From NCBI RefSeq assembly GCF_002160015.1, contig NZ_NFJT01000004.1:103710-167709 (forward strand): a DNA stretch of 64,000 nt. The letters run 5' to 3'. Positions 18,028 to 27,454 of the stretch are shown here, piece after piece. This DNA is from Anaerofilum sp. An201 (GTDB taxonomy: Bacteria > Bacillota > Clostridia > Oscillospirales > Ruminococcaceae). Numbering within the stretch: the stretch's first letter is position 1; each line of letters starts with the position of its first letter. Under the pieces are notes generated by a model. It saw nothing but the letters and a program-made list of their open reading frames with translations, was not told the DNA's origin and searched no databases. Position numbers and translations under genes: made by a program.

Positions 18028-21018
18028 TCAGATCTCCCTTTCCGCGCTCTTTTTGGGCGCTGTCTTTTTATGTTCGGATTTAGGCTGGCTTTTCAGCTGG
18101 TCCATGACGGACTTCTTCTTGTCCCGATCTTCCCGGTGGGCGGCGGCCGCCAAATCCATGAGAGAGATGGGCTGACCGCTGCGGGCCTGCTGTTCCAGCT
18201 GAGCCACCGTCGGCTCCTTGGGGCCATTGTTGATAACGCCGTCGATCATGCCGTAGTCGTCCTCAACCGTCATCTCCGCACTTTTCAGCGGATTGTCCGG
18301 CAGGAAGCCGGGGATTTGCTGAAAGCCAAAACTGTCGCAGTAATGACAGGATACCTTGCCGTCCTGCTTGATGGCAACGATGTCGCTGACGCTCATAGAC
18401 GGGTGGCGGTAGTCGGCAGGGTGTTCGTTGTTGAAGCGGTATTCGAGATTATCCAGCACGCTGCCTTTCAGGTCGCCGGGTGTGAGCGGCGCAGTATAGA
18501 CCAGATCGTAGTTATCGCGCTGCACAGTCCGCCCGATGGACTTGACCCATTCCAGCCCTTCATAGCGGATGTCCCTCAGCTCATCGGTGTGCTTCACCTG
18601 ATAGATGGCATAGCAATCGCCCTTGTGGTTGAGAAACGCCTGCTCCCGTTCCTGCTGGTGGTCCATGCGGTCCATGACCTGAGCATCAAAGGAGGGACTA
18701 TCCTCCCATTCCTCACGGGTGACGGCAAAAATGCCATCGTGGGCGTCCAGGTCGGCGGTATCAAAGGCCATCGCGGGGTTTTCGCCCTGCTGGACCATGT
18801 AAACGGTTAGGTCCTGCGCCATCAGCTCGTAGGCCCGCTCTTTGGAAAGGGGCAGAAGGTCGCTGTCCAGATAGCCGCACTTTTCCAGATCGTCCTGGGT
18901 CAACGTCGGGTCCGGCATAGGGTATTCGTCCAGTGTCTGCTCCGGGGCATCCGGCAGCTGGGTGACTTCCGGCACAGCTGCCTGGGCCGCCTCCTGCAAG
19001 GTCTCAATCATGGACAGCGGCGCATACCGAATGGACTGGCCGCCCATGCCGTGCATCTCACAGATTTTCAGCGCAGCGGTGGACAGCGGCAGCTCCGGCG
19101 CATCCAGCTGGCCGCCGTCCAACTGCTTCATGGTGGCGGCGTCGTAGAGCGTGTAGTCCCAGCCGGTGTCACAGGGCTGAACATGAAGATAGGTGGCATC
19201 ATCAACCAGCAACAGGGCCTCCTGGGCTTCGGCGCTGGGGGCAGGTGTATTAGGCGTTTCCTCTGTGGGCTGCTGAACAGCGACCTCCGGAGCCAGTTCC
19301 GGCGCGGCCTCCTGCCGGGGCACCGCCTGTTCCGGCTGGGCGGTCAGGTCAATGCCGCGCTCCTTACAAATTTCCTTGTAGTGCCGGTCAATATCGGAAA
19401 TCAGCTCACCGGCGGTCTTATTGATAACCTCCAGACTGGCCCGCAGCTCCTTCAGTTCCTTGCCCTGGCTCCAACTGGCGATATAGCCGAAGCTGTTGTC
19501 GGCAGTCTGGATACCGTAATACTGGCAAACCGCATAGGAGATGCTCTCCGCCTGGACTTCCTCCGTATGCCGATCCTTCGCTGCCTGAACCTCGGCAACG
19601 TGATCTTCCTCCACCTCCAGACGCCACTCGAACTGATTCTCGTCCACAAAGCGCCAGTCTGCACCGGCAGCGAACTGTTCCGCCTCTGCTTCGGTTGCAA
19701 AGCCCTGGGAAAAGTCCCGCTTGGTCCCGCCGTCGCTGACCATGACCACCTTCCAGGTGGGTTCGGGTTTCGTCCGCTTCGGGTCGTGTAGCTTGCTGTG
19801 GGCGGTCTCATGCACGGCAGCGGAAACGGTCTGCACCTCGCTCATGCCTTCCCGAATGGCGATCCGCTGCTGATCGGAGGAAAAATAGCCGTCCATGTTT
19901 GCATCCATCGGCTCAAACTCGATGGGGACCGGGGCGGACCGGCGCAGAGCCTCCATAAATACCTCATAGTTCTGGACGTTGCCGGACAGGCTGGAGGCCA
20001 ACTCCGGCAGGGGCTTTCCGTCCGTCTGGCTGACGTCAAACACCTTCACCGGGCGGAACAGTGGGATCTCGATCTCCTTTTCCTCCATGATGACCTTGCC
20101 ATCCTTATCCAGCATAGGGGCTTTGGTGTCCGGGTCCAGCTTCTGCTCCTCGATTTTCTTCTTATATGGTGTCGGGGCAATGATGGTAATGCCGTGTTCA
20201 CCCCGCTTCACATGGCGGGAAAACTGATTTTTCCACTTGTTGTAACCGGCCACCAGCGTAGCGTCCGGGCGCTGCATATAGATGAGCATGGTGTTGTTGA
20301 CGGAGTAGCGGTGGAAGCGGGACATCACGGACAGGTAACGGCGGTATTTGTCGCTCTCGAACAGCTCCTTGATGCCCTGTTCAATGCCCGCCGTGATTTC
20401 CTGCAACCGCTCCCGGTTGGTGGGTTTGTCAGCCATGATTTTCACTCTCCCTTCTATGGCCGAGATTTCAGCAGTGTGTTCTGCAATCCATTGGTCCTGT
20501 GCCTCGGTGCTGCTGTCGAGAAACGTATCCAGCAGATAGCCCATGTAATCTTTCTTTTGAATAGCCTCCATAAAACGGGGATGCGGGTTCTCGTCCGGCG
20601 TTTTGGGGGAATAATCGGTTTCCCATTTTCGGAGCAAGTGGTAGTAGTCCGCCAGAACACGCCACCCATGTTCCCGTTTTTCCTTTAATTTCTGCGCCTC
20701 GGTTTTCTGCCGGACGTAACGCCTCCGGGGAGGGGCCTGACTGTCATAGGCCAGGCCAAAATCCAGGGCCAGCTTTTCGGCGGCCTCCTTGGGGGACAGG
20801 TCATAGAGCCGGGCGGTGAAGTCGATCACGTCGCCAGTTGCCCCGCAACCAAAACAGTAAAAGTAGTCCTCGTTCAGCTTCATGCTGGGGTGGCGGTCAT
20901 CGTGGAAGGGACAGCAGGCCATGCCGCCGCGCCCCACCGCGATGCCGTACATTTCCGCCGCCTCCCGGACGGTGACGGACTGTTTCACGACTTCAAAGAC
21001 ACTCTCGCCCATGCTCAC
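18028..21018 (-). CDS. CHC2 zinc-finger primase / ArdC-like metalloprotein / YodL-DUF4316 fusion
   Basis: 996-residue protein. Residues 1-110 form a CHC2 primase zinc finger (CCPFHDDRHPS, then FYCFGCG). From residue 195 an ArdC/LtrC-like region starts (MADKPTNRERLQEITAG) with the metalloprotease-like motif HETAH (HExxH) near residue 435. The C-terminal third is YodL/DUF4316-like. In related elements the CHC2 protein and the ArdC protein are normally separate genes. Here they share one frame, and residue 195 is an ATG (20436) with AGGGAG in front, so the second protein may still be made separately. ArdC-type domains protect incoming DNA from restriction. Confidence 0.82.
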   Translation of the reverse strand: MSMGESVFEVVKQSVTVREAAEMYGIAVGRGGMACCPFHDDRHPSMKLNEDYFYCFGCGATGDVIDFTARLYDLSPKEAAEKLALDFGLAYDSQAPPRRRYVRQKTEAQKLKEKREHGWRVLADYYHLLRKWETDYSPKTPDENPHPRFMEAIQKKDYMGYLLDTFLDSSTEAQDQWIAEHTAEISAIEGRVKIMADKPTNRERLQEITAGIEQGIKELFESDKYRRYLSVMSRFHRYSVNNTMLIYMQRPDATLVAGYNKWKNQFSRHVKRGEHGITIIAPTPYKKKIEEQKLDPDTKAPMLDKDGKVIMEEKEIEIPLFRPVKVFDVSQTDGKPLPELASSLSGNVQNYEVFMEALRRSAPVPIEFEPMDANMDGYFSSDQQRIAIREGMSEVQTVSAAVHETAHSKLHDPKRTKPEPTWKVVMVSDGGTKRDFSQGFATEAEAEQFAAGADWRFVDENQFEWRLEVEEDHVAEVQAAKDRHTEEVQAESISYAVCQYYGIQTADNSFGYIASWSQGKELKELRASLEVINKTAGELISDIDRHYKEICKERGIDLTAQPEQAVPRQEAAPELAPEVAVQQPTEETPNTPAPSAEAQEALLLVDDATYLHVQPCDTGWDYTLYDAATMKQLDGGQLDAPELPLSTAALKICEMHGMGGQSIRYAPLSMIETLQEAAQAAVPEVTQLPDAPEQTLDEYPMPDPTLTQDDLEKCGYLDSDLLPLSKERAYELMAQDLTVYMVQQGENPAMAFDTADLDAHDGIFAVTREEWEDSPSFDAQVMDRMDHQQEREQAFLNHKGDCYAIYQVKHTDELRDIRYEGLEWVKSIGRTVQRDNYDLVYTAPLTPGDLKGSVLDNLEYRFNNEHPADYRHPSMSVSDIVAIKQDGKVSCHYCDSFGFQQIPGFLPDNPLKSAEMTVEDDYGMIDGVINNGPKEPTVAQLEQQARSGQPISLMDLAAAAHREDRDKKKSVMDQLKSQPKSEHKKTAPKKSAEREI

Positions 21019-21296
21019 TTGTCACCCGCTTTAGGGACGGGCGGCCTGTACCCGGCGGCCTTGGCTCGTTCACTGGCGGCCTTGCGGCGCTCGGCGCTGT
21101 ACGGTTCCCGGACAGACACGCAGCGTTTGGGCACCGTAAAGGTCTGACGGTCTTTTTTTACGATCTGGTCCGGGTACTTCTCCGCCAGCCGCCGCAGCTT
21201 CTCCAACAGCTTCGGGTCATGGGTGTAGACCTCGGCGGTGGCCTCGGCCTGGTTGTAGAGGATAATGGTTTCCTGTTCATATAAACTCAGTTTCAT
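21015..21296 (-). CDS. Small conserved conjugative-element protein
   Basis: 93-residue protein (MKLSLYEQETIILYNQAEATAE). The C-terminal block PYSAERRKAASERAKAAG resembles PYSEERREAARRYARES of the protein at 61381-61677, so the two are distant relatives. It overlaps topB and the downstream fusion gene by four bases each, in a tightly coupled operon. No catalytic motif. The function is unknown. Confidence 0.7.
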   Translation of the reverse strand: MKLSLYEQETIILYNQAEATAEVYTHDPKLLEKLRRLAEKYPDQIVKKDRQTFTVPKRCVSVREPYSAERRKAASERAKAAGYRPPVPKAGDK

Positions 21297-23392
21297 TTGC
21301 CGCCGCCTTTCTGCCGGTCAAAGTCCAGCTTGAAATTGACATACTGGCCGGTATCTTCCAGCACCACGGTGGCGTCGTAGGTTTTGCCGCTCTTTTCGGA
21401 GTACAACCCGGTCACACGGGCGCGGCCATCTTTGAGCAGCACCGCCACAATGGCCTTGGTGGGCTGTTTGCGCTTCGCGGTCCACCACTTGCTGTTTTTC
21501 CAGATTGCAAATTTGCAGGATTTGTCTTGGCAGAAGAAGCCCTTTTGCATTTCTGCAACCTCGCCGCCGCAGCGGGGGCATTTGCCCACCACCTCGCGGG
21601 GCGGGGTGAACAGGTACTCGCTACCTTTGATGACCTGATAGGTTCCCACCAGTTCTTTCAGCATGGCGCAGATCCCGTCCATGAAGTCCTCCGGGGCCAG
21701 CTCGCCGCGCTCGATCTCGCCCAGCCGGTACTCCCACTCGGCGGTCAGCAGCGGGGATTGCAGCTGCTCCGGCAGGACAGTAATCAAGGAAAGTGCGTCA
21801 TGGGATGGCAGAAGCTGTACGGTTTTTTTGCTCTTTTTTCGTTTCAGGAAGCCCGTGGAGACCAACTTTTCCAAAATCCCGGCGCGGGTGGCCGGGGTGC
21901 CCAGCCCCTTGCGCTCGGCATCCTCCGGCATATCTTTGGCACCGGCGGTCTCCATCGCTGCAAGAAGCGTATCTTCCGAAAAATGTTTAGGCGGGCTGGT
22001 TTTGCCCTCCTTGACGGCGGCACCGGCGACCGGCAGCTTCTGACCTTCGGTCAGCTCTGGCAGCGCCTTGCTTTCGTTGTCGTTGTCCGGCTCCGCATTT
22101 TTCATGCTGGCGCGGTAGGCGGCGTCCAGCGCCCGCCAGCCAGGTTGCTTCACCGTGCGGCCTTTGGCGGTGAACTCTGTATCGGCGCACTCTACCGTGA
22201 CAGCGGTTTCGGCGTAGGTGTGGGGCGGGGCCACCGCGCACAGCAGGCGCAGCGCCACCAGCTCCAGAATCGCCCGTTCGCCCACCGGCAGGGCGGACAG
22301 GTCCGCCTCTCGGATGTTGCGGGTGGGGATCACCGCATGGTGGTCGGTCACTTTCTTGTCGTTGATGACCGCCGCCGCATCGCAGGAGATGGCGATGCCC
22401 TTGCGGAACGGCATGGCGTTGGCGACCAGGTTCACCAGCACCGGCAGGCCCTCGGCCATGTCGGAAGTCAGGTAGCGGCTGTCCGTCCGGGGATAGGTGC
22501 AGAGCTTCTTTTCATAGAGGTTTTGCAGGTAATCCAATGTCTGCTGCGCCGTGAAGCCCAGCAAGCGGTTGGCATCCCGCTGGAGAGTGGTCAGGTCGTA
22601 GAGGGCGGGCGGCTTCTCGGTTTTGTCCTTGCGCTCCACCTGTTTGACCGTGGCCATGCCGCCCTCGCTGGCTTGCCGCAGTTGCTCGGCAGTGCCTTTA
22701 TTGTCCATCCGAGAGCTGGCAGCGGAAAAGCCGGGCAGTTCCAGCACCACCGTATAAAACGGCACCGGCTTGAAGGCGTCGATCTCGGCCTCCCGCTGGA
22801 CAATGAGGGCCAGCGTCGGGGACATAACGCGGCCAATGTTGAGGGTACGGTGGTACAGCACCGAAAACAGCCGGGTGGCGTTGATGCCCACCAGCCAGTC
22901 GGCCTTGGCCCGGCAGAGGGCTGCCTGATGCAGACCGTCATAGTCCGCACCGGGGCGCAGGTTGGCAAAGCCCTCCCGGATGGCGGAATCCTCCATGCTG
23001 CTGATCCACAACCGTTTCATGGGCTTGGTGCAGCCCGCCAGACAGTAAACGGTGCGGAAAATCAACTCACCCTCGCGCCCGGCATCGCAGGCGTTGACTA
23101 CCTCGGTCACGTCCTCCCGCCGCAGCAGGGTACGCAGCACATCGAACTGATCCCGTTTGTCCTTGGCGATGGTGAAGCGCCAGGTCTCCGGCAAAATCGG
23201 CAGGTCATCATAGCGCCACTTGGCGTAGTCAGGATTATAGGTGGCGGCATCGGCCAGCCCGGCCAGATGCCCCAGGCACCAGCTCACCAGCCAGCCGCCG
23301 CCCTCCAGGTAGCCGTCCCTGCGGGTGGTAGCGCCCAGTACAGCGGCCAACGAATTTGCAACCGAAGGTTTCTCGGCAATTACCAATTTCAT
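21293..23392 (-). CDS. topB: DNA topoisomerase III
   Basis: 699-residue type IA topoisomerase. The Toprim domain opens the protein (MKLVIAEKPSVANSLAAVLG) with the acidic DAGREGELI motif near residue 100; the catalytic tyrosine lies in TYPRTDSRYLT near residue 300. A C-terminal zinc ribbon reads CPRCGGEVAEMQKGFFC. ATG at 23392 follows AAAGGAGGAGAC. Conjugative elements of this family carry their own topB, probably to resolve transfer or replication intermediates. It overlaps its neighbours by four bases on each side. Confidence 0.95.
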   Translation of the reverse strand: MKLVIAEKPSVANSLAAVLGATTRRDGYLEGGGWLVSWCLGHLAGLADAATYNPDYAKWRYDDLPILPETWRFTIAKDKRDQFDVLRTLLRREDVTEVVNACDAGREGELIFRTVYCLAGCTKPMKRLWISSMEDSAIREGFANLRPGADYDGLHQAALCRAKADWLVGINATRLFSVLYHRTLNIGRVMSPTLALIVQREAEIDAFKPVPFYTVVLELPGFSAASSRMDNKGTAEQLRQASEGGMATVKQVERKDKTEKPPALYDLTTLQRDANRLLGFTAQQTLDYLQNLYEKKLCTYPRTDSRYLTSDMAEGLPVLVNLVANAMPFRKGIAISCDAAAVINDKKVTDHHAVIPTRNIREADLSALPVGERAILELVALRLLCAVAPPHTYAETAVTVECADTEFTAKGRTVKQPGWRALDAAYRASMKNAEPDNDNESKALPELTEGQKLPVAGAAVKEGKTSPPKHFSEDTLLAAMETAGAKDMPEDAERKGLGTPATRAGILEKLVSTGFLKRKKSKKTVQLLPSHDALSLITVLPEQLQSPLLTAEWEYRLGEIERGELAPEDFMDGICAMLKELVGTYQVIKGSEYLFTPPREVVGKCPRCGGEVAEMQKGFFCQDKSCKFAIWKNSKWWTAKRKQPTKAIVAVLLKDGRARVTGLYSEKSGKTYDATVVLEDTGQYVNFKLDFDRQKGGGK

Positions 23393-23589
23393 TTCTGTCT
23401 CCTCCTTTCGCGCAGCCATGCGGTCAGCTCCTTGTGGCAGAATCCCACGCAGGGCTGGCCGGGGCGGTAGTTTCCACAGCCATAGCAGGGGTGGCCGGGA
23501 GATAAAGAGGGAGGACGGGAAACTGCCTTCCCGCCCTCCGGCCTGCGCATCATCATGGGTTCAAAGGGGCTGTCGGTGAACCGGGTCAT
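23389..23589 (-). CDS. Cysteine-rich small conjugative-element protein
   Basis: 66-residue protein with a CYGCGNYRPGQPCVGFC cluster (residues 35-51) that could bind zinc or iron. The N-terminus is basic and proline-rich. It overlaps topB and the DUF4366 gene by four bases each, so it is translated in series with them. It is a conserved small gene of Tn1549-like elements as I remember them. The function is unknown. Confidence 0.65.
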   Translation of the reverse strand: MTRFTDSPFEPMMMRRPEGGKAVSRPPSLSPGHPCYGCGNYRPGQPCVGFCHKELTAWLRERRRQK

Positions 23590-24353
23590 TTGACCGGGTT
23601 CTCGCTTTCTTCATCGCCGCCCCCGTCGGCTTCCTCCGGCTCGGTCTCCCAGGTCTCATCCTCCGGGAGTTCTTCATCTGCGCCATAATCGTAATCATCT
23701 AAGTTATCGCTGCCCTTGGTCTTGGGCTTCTGCTTGATGAATTTGAAGTAGACCAGCGCACCGATGCCACCCAGCGCGGCCAGCACCACCAGCAAAAACG
23801 CCGGATTCAGCCCCGCCGGTTCGGTTTCCGGCTCAGCCTCCGTCTCCGGGGTGGGCGTAGGTTCCGGCTCCTGACCCGTGCATCCAGCCATATCCACGGC
23901 GCAGACCGGACAAGCCGTATTCACTGCGCCCGCCGCACACTTCTCCGTACAGTTGCAGACGGCAGGGGTTTCCTCTGTGGTCTGGCCGTCCTCCATCAGT
24001 GCCTCCAGATCGGCCTCATCCACCTGGTTTAAGAAGTGGACGGCGGTCTCCTTGTCCTCGTTGGCACGGTCAATGAGGATGTAGAAGTAGTTGCCCGCCT
24101 TGGTGGTGACTGTGATGAGCTGCTTGTTGCCGCCAAAGTCATCCACCAGGGCGGCGTTGCCCTCCGGGGTCAGCGGCGGGCTGTCCTCGGTTTCCTCCAC
24201 CACCACATTGCTGTCATTGGTGGCATCAGCTTCCGGTGTGGCCGTCGGCGCGGGGTCCGTGCCTTGGGCAAAGGCGGTCACAGAAAAGCCGCCCATCAGC
24301 ACCAGAGAGGTGCAAAGGGCGGCAAGGGTTCTGAAAATCTTCTTATTCTTCAT
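23586..24353 (-). CDS. DUF4366 surface/membrane protein
   Basis: 255-residue protein with a signal peptide (residues 1-29, ending VTAFA-Q), an extracellular domain with an FYILIDRA block and a cysteine-rich part (CNCTEKC, CPVC), a T/P/E-rich stalk, one membrane helix (about 185-207) and an acidic cytoplasmic tail. This is the DUF4366 layout seen beside the conjugation channel genes of Clostridia elements. It probably sits in the envelope as part of the transfer apparatus or contact surface. It overlaps the DUF4315 gene by 11 bases. Confidence 0.85.
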   Translation of the reverse strand: MKNKKIFRTLAALCTSLVLMGGFSVTAFAQGTDPAPTATPEADATNDSNVVVEETEDSPPLTPEGNAALVDDFGGNKQLITVTTKAGNYFYILIDRANEDKETAVHFLNQVDEADLEALMEDGQTTEETPAVCNCTEKCAAGAVNTACPVCAVDMAGCTGQEPEPTPTPETEAEPETEPAGLNPAFLLVVLAALGGIGALVYFKFIKQKPKTKGSDNLDDYDYGADEELPEDETWETEPEEADGGGDEESENPVK

Positions 24354-24597
24354 GGGTCATGTCCTCCTGTTCGGAATTGGCGGGAATCGCTTCCTGGCCG
24401 GGCACCATTCCGCCAGCCAGCAGGGCGTTCAACTGGGCCGGGGTCATGCGCAGGGCGCGCACCATCTGGACAATCTCCAGATTTTCCGCTTCAGTTTTCT
24501 GCGCTTCCAGGGCCTTCAGCTTTTCCTGCTGCTCCGCGATTTTCTCGCGGGTTTTGGCGATCTCCTGGTCGATGCGCTCGATTTTGTTCTTAGCCAT
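24343..24597 (-). CDS. DUF4315 coiled-coil protein
   Basis: 84-residue protein (MAKNKIERIDQEIAKTREK). It has a long coiled coil (residues 3-45) and a short C-terminal segment (MTPAQLNALLAGG), the pattern of DUF4315. ATG at 24597 is preferred to the TTG six bases upstream because GGAG is better spaced. In such elements it always travels with DUF4366, suggesting the two act together at the membrane. Confidence 0.82.
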   Translation of the reverse strand: MAKNKIERIDQEIAKTREKIAEQQEKLKALEAQKTEAENLEIVQMVRALRMTPAQLNALLAGGMVPGQEAIPANSEQEDMTHEE

Positions 24598-24603
24598 AGT
24601 CAA

Positions 24604-25326
24604 TCACTCCATTCCATATCGCTCTTTCCAAGCGTAGTTGCGCCCCAATCCCTTGACGGTCTTGAGATGGGGCATTGCGTTTTCCTCAATGGCAAGCGCC
24701 CGACGGTACAGGTCGGGGTGTTGCCGTTTCAGGGCTTCTACTTCGTCCCGCTTCATGCTGGGGCAGAAAAAGCAGGACGATTTACCGGGCAGAGGCAGAC
24801 CAGCCTCCTGGATTGCCCGGATACAATCGTCCCGCGTCCAGTGCCAGTCCTCAATCAGCGGATAGCGGTTCTTATACTTTTTGTCCGCTTCATTGTACTT
24901 TTTGGAATGTTCGTACCGTTTCTGCTCCCCGGCGTCGTAGCCAATGAACCGCGTGACCCGTTCGCCCGCCTGCCACACGGCGCGGCATTGCGGATGGTGG
25001 TTGCAGAACTTTTCCTGCGGGCCGATTTTGTGCTTCTGCGAGCACCGCTTGAAGCCGTAGGCGATGGAGGGCAGCGTCCCCGAACGCAGGCACTCCGTTT
25101 CCAGGGTTAGCCGGTTGCCACTGCGGTCTACATTCTTCACCACCGTAATGTGTGGCATCCTGTGTTCTTGCAGCCACCGGTTCATGATTTCCAGAAAGCG
25201 GTAGGTATGTGGATGCTCCGCCCCGGTGTCCGCAAAGGTGATGAGGTCAACGGGAATCTCATGCTGATGAAGCCCAACCAAAAGGGCGGCACTGTTCGTG
25301 CCGCCCCCAAAAGATACAATATTCAG
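24604..25326 (-). CDS. PAPS reductase-like (PP-loop) protein
   Basis: About 240-residue protein of the phosphoadenosine phosphosulfate reductase/DndC-like family. The PP-loop reads NIVSFGGGTNSAALL, upstream of the first ATG-like start, so the true start lies at or before 25326. No ATG, GTG or TTG precedes the loop in frame. A CTG at 25326 is seven bases after GGAGGT, and an ATA lies directly behind the box. Later motifs are FADTGAEHPHTY and the cysteine region KSSCFFCPSMKRDE. It is conserved in these elements; the substrate is unknown, and a role in DNA or tRNA sulfur chemistry is speculation. Confidence 0.78.
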   Translation of the reverse strand: MNIVSFGGGTNSAALLVGLHQHEIPVDLITFADTGAEHPHTYRFLEIMNRWLQEHRMPHITVVKNVDRSGNRLTLETECLRSGTLPSIAYGFKRCSQKHKIGPQEKFCNHHPQCRAVWQAGERVTRFIGYDAGEQKRYEHSKKYNEADKKYKNRYPLIEDWHWTRDDCIRAIQEAGLPLPGKSSCFFCPSMKRDEVEALKRQHPDLYRRALAIEENAMPHLKTVKGLGRNYAWKERYGME

Positions 25327-25345
25327 TTTTATACCTCCGAAAAAA

Positions 25346-27079
25346 TCACCAGTTCATCAGGCCGTAGCCCTTGATGCACTCATAAGTCAGCGAGTAGCTT
25401 TTAATCTTGCAGGCGTCGCCGCTGTTGCCCTCCACGGTGTAGACGCGGCTGCCGTCGGTGCCCACCACGATGCCCACATGGTCGGCGGACCCGTCCAAAT
25501 CCCAGTCAAAGAAGATGGCGTCGCCGGGAGCGATGTTTTCATATCCCCGCGCACCCCACTGACCGTGCGACTGGAACCAGGGGACGCCCTGGGACTGACA
25601 GGCGGCAAAGCGAGGTTCGGATAACCCCATCTGGCCGTAACACCAGGAGACGAAGCAGGCGCACCACTCCACACGGGAGGTAAATCCGTACCAGCTCCAG
25701 TAGGGCTGGCCGCCCACATTGCCCACCTGGCTTTTGGCGATGTCCACCACCGCCTGATTGCCGGGCCGTGTTCCGTTCACAAACTCCACACCGGCCAAGC
25801 TCTCGGAGTCGCTGGTGTCGACGGAACCACCGCCGAAGATCAGCGGCTTGTTGCCCAGCGTCTGCCGGTACACCTGATACATCTCCAGCTGATCCGGCGT
25901 CAACAACTCCGAAGCCACAGAGGATATGGGCTTGCTGGTGAGGGTCACATTTAAGATGTAGTAGTTATAGGGCACCTCAACGTCATACTCGTTGCCCTCA
26001 CTGTCGGTCCGGGTCTCGGTGCGGTAGCGCACCTCCACTTCCTCGGTCAGCGTCAGCCGGTACTGGGCATTGAAGATGCGTTCCAGCTCCGCCTGGGCGC
26101 TTGCTCGCGTGTAGCCCTGCAAGACGGCAGACAGGTAGGCCGCCAGCTCGTGGGGGTCGTGGCCGATCATATCCAGGTCATAGCGGTACTCGTCATAGCC
26201 GGGATGGCTGCTCTCGATGTTGTCGATCTCGGCTTGCAGCGCGGCCTCCTTGGCTGCATAGTCCGCCTCCACCGCCACCAGTTCCGGGTCATCCGAAGGG
26301 TAGGTGGTGCCGGAAATCATCGAACCGATGCTCTGCGCCATCATGGAGCAGGAGGACATAGTGTTGAGCAGCAGGCAGATCAGCAGGAAAATCGCCAGCA
26401 CCATGATGAAGCCTTTCTTGTGCTGCATCACATAGGCACCGGCCTGCTGGGCCTTTTCTTTGACCGTTTTGGCCGCCTTGCCGGATTTCTGGGCGGCACC
26501 AGCGGCGGTCCCGCCGGACTGTGCGGCCCGTTTGGCAGCGGCGTACTGCTTTTTGATCTGCTGCTTCTGCTGCCACCGGGACAGCGGGTTACTCGCAGCC
26601 TGGGGATTGTCCTGCAACGACTTCTGGTACAGTGCATTGATGTTGGCCTTTTCCAGCTGTCGCTCGGCCTGGGCGGCCTTGCGGTAGGGTTTCAGCTTGT
26701 GGCTGCGGTAGCCCTCCTGGACCAGATGCACGCCAGTCTCCACGGCTTCCTCGGACTTGTGGGCGCTCTCCACGCCCACGTTGTCATCCTCGGACTCCTG
26801 AATCTCCTGGTGAATCTTGCCTGCCACTGCATTGCCCGGCGCATCCCGCAGAGAATGGGACAGCTTGGAGGGCGGCCGGGGCTTATCCTCCAACACCAGC
26901 TTGGTTGTGACCTTGCCGGTCTTGGGGTCCACCTCGGTCCGTTTGACCTGCTTTTTTGGAATTTTTGCCTGCGCCTTGTCCGCTTTGGCGGCGGCCTTTT
27001 CCGCCTTGCGGACGGGCTTTCCCAATGCCGGGTCCGCCTGTTCTTCCTCCGTGAAGCGCAGGCGCGGTTCCTTAATCAA
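25346..27079 (-). CDS. CHAP-domain peptidoglycan hydrolase of the conjugation machinery (CD1108-like)
   Basis: 577-residue protein. A basic, Lys/Ala-rich cytoplasmic region (1-220) precedes one membrane helix (about 223-245, FIMVLAIFLLICLLL). The extracellular part has a helical domain and a C-terminal CHAP domain (about 450-577) with catalytic cysteine in VEWCACFVSW and histidine in ADHVGIV. Anchored hydrolases of this type open the wall for the transfer channel, like VirB1/Tcp-type proteins. It overlaps the upstream hypothetical gene by eight bases. Confidence 0.88.
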   Translation of the reverse strand: MIKEPRLRFTEEEQADPALGKPVRKAEKAAAKADKAQAKIPKKQVKRTEVDPKTGKVTTKLVLEDKPRPPSKLSHSLRDAPGNAVAGKIHQEIQESEDDNVGVESAHKSEEAVETGVHLVQEGYRSHKLKPYRKAAQAERQLEKANINALYQKSLQDNPQAASNPLSRWQQKQQIKKQYAAAKRAAQSGGTAAGAAQKSGKAAKTVKEKAQQAGAYVMQHKKGFIMVLAIFLLICLLLNTMSSCSMMAQSIGSMISGTTYPSDDPELVAVEADYAAKEAALQAEIDNIESSHPGYDEYRYDLDMIGHDPHELAAYLSAVLQGYTRASAQAELERIFNAQYRLTLTEEVEVRYRTETRTDSEGNEYDVEVPYNYYILNVTLTSKPISSVASELLTPDQLEMYQVYRQTLGNKPLIFGGGSVDTSDSESLAGVEFVNGTRPGNQAVVDIAKSQVGNVGGQPYWSWYGFTSRVEWCACFVSWCYGQMGLSEPRFAACQSQGVPWFQSHGQWGARGYENIAPGDAIFFDWDLDGSADHVGIVVGTDGSRVYTVEGNSGDACKIKSYSLTYECIKGYGLMNW

Positions 27080-27452
27080 ACCATTCTCCCAGCATGAGGG
27101 AGGCCATCATGCCGGAAAGCTCCGCATAGGCCGCCAGCCCCATCGGCCCCACAAAGCGGCACTCGGTCAGGCAGGCGTAAAGCTGGGCCAGCGCATCCGC
27201 CAGAATCTGGACTTCGGTGCCTTCCAGCACGGCCCCGCCGGTCTGGCCCCGCTGGACTTTGGCGGCGCACAAAATCTCCACCAAGCGCAGCAGGCCGATC
27301 TCGCCGGTCTCGGTCAACTCCACCGCCTGGTCTGCCGCCGTGCGGCACTCGGCAACCGCGTCGGCCATCGCCGTCAGCAGTGCGGTGCGCTGGGTCTCCA
27401 ACGCCCGATCCAAAAACATCATGTGGTCATTGTTCAAAATTTCGGGTTTCAT
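27072..27452 (-). CDS. Hypothetical conjugative-element protein
   Basis: 126-residue protein (MKPEILNNDHMMFLDRALE), mostly helical and rich in Ala and Leu, without a signal peptide or recognised motif. It lies directly after virB4 and before the CHAP gene, overlapping the latter by eight bases, so it is part of the channel operon. ATG at 27452 is preferred to the TTG two codons earlier on spacing from GGAGG. Confidence 0.65.
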   Translation of the reverse strand: MKPEILNNDHMMFLDRALETQRTALLTAMADAVAECRTAADQAVELTETGEIGLLRLVEILCAAKVQRGQTGGAVLEGTEVQILADALAQLYACLTECRFVGPMGLAAYAELSGMMASLMLGEWFD

Positions 27453-27454
27453 AA

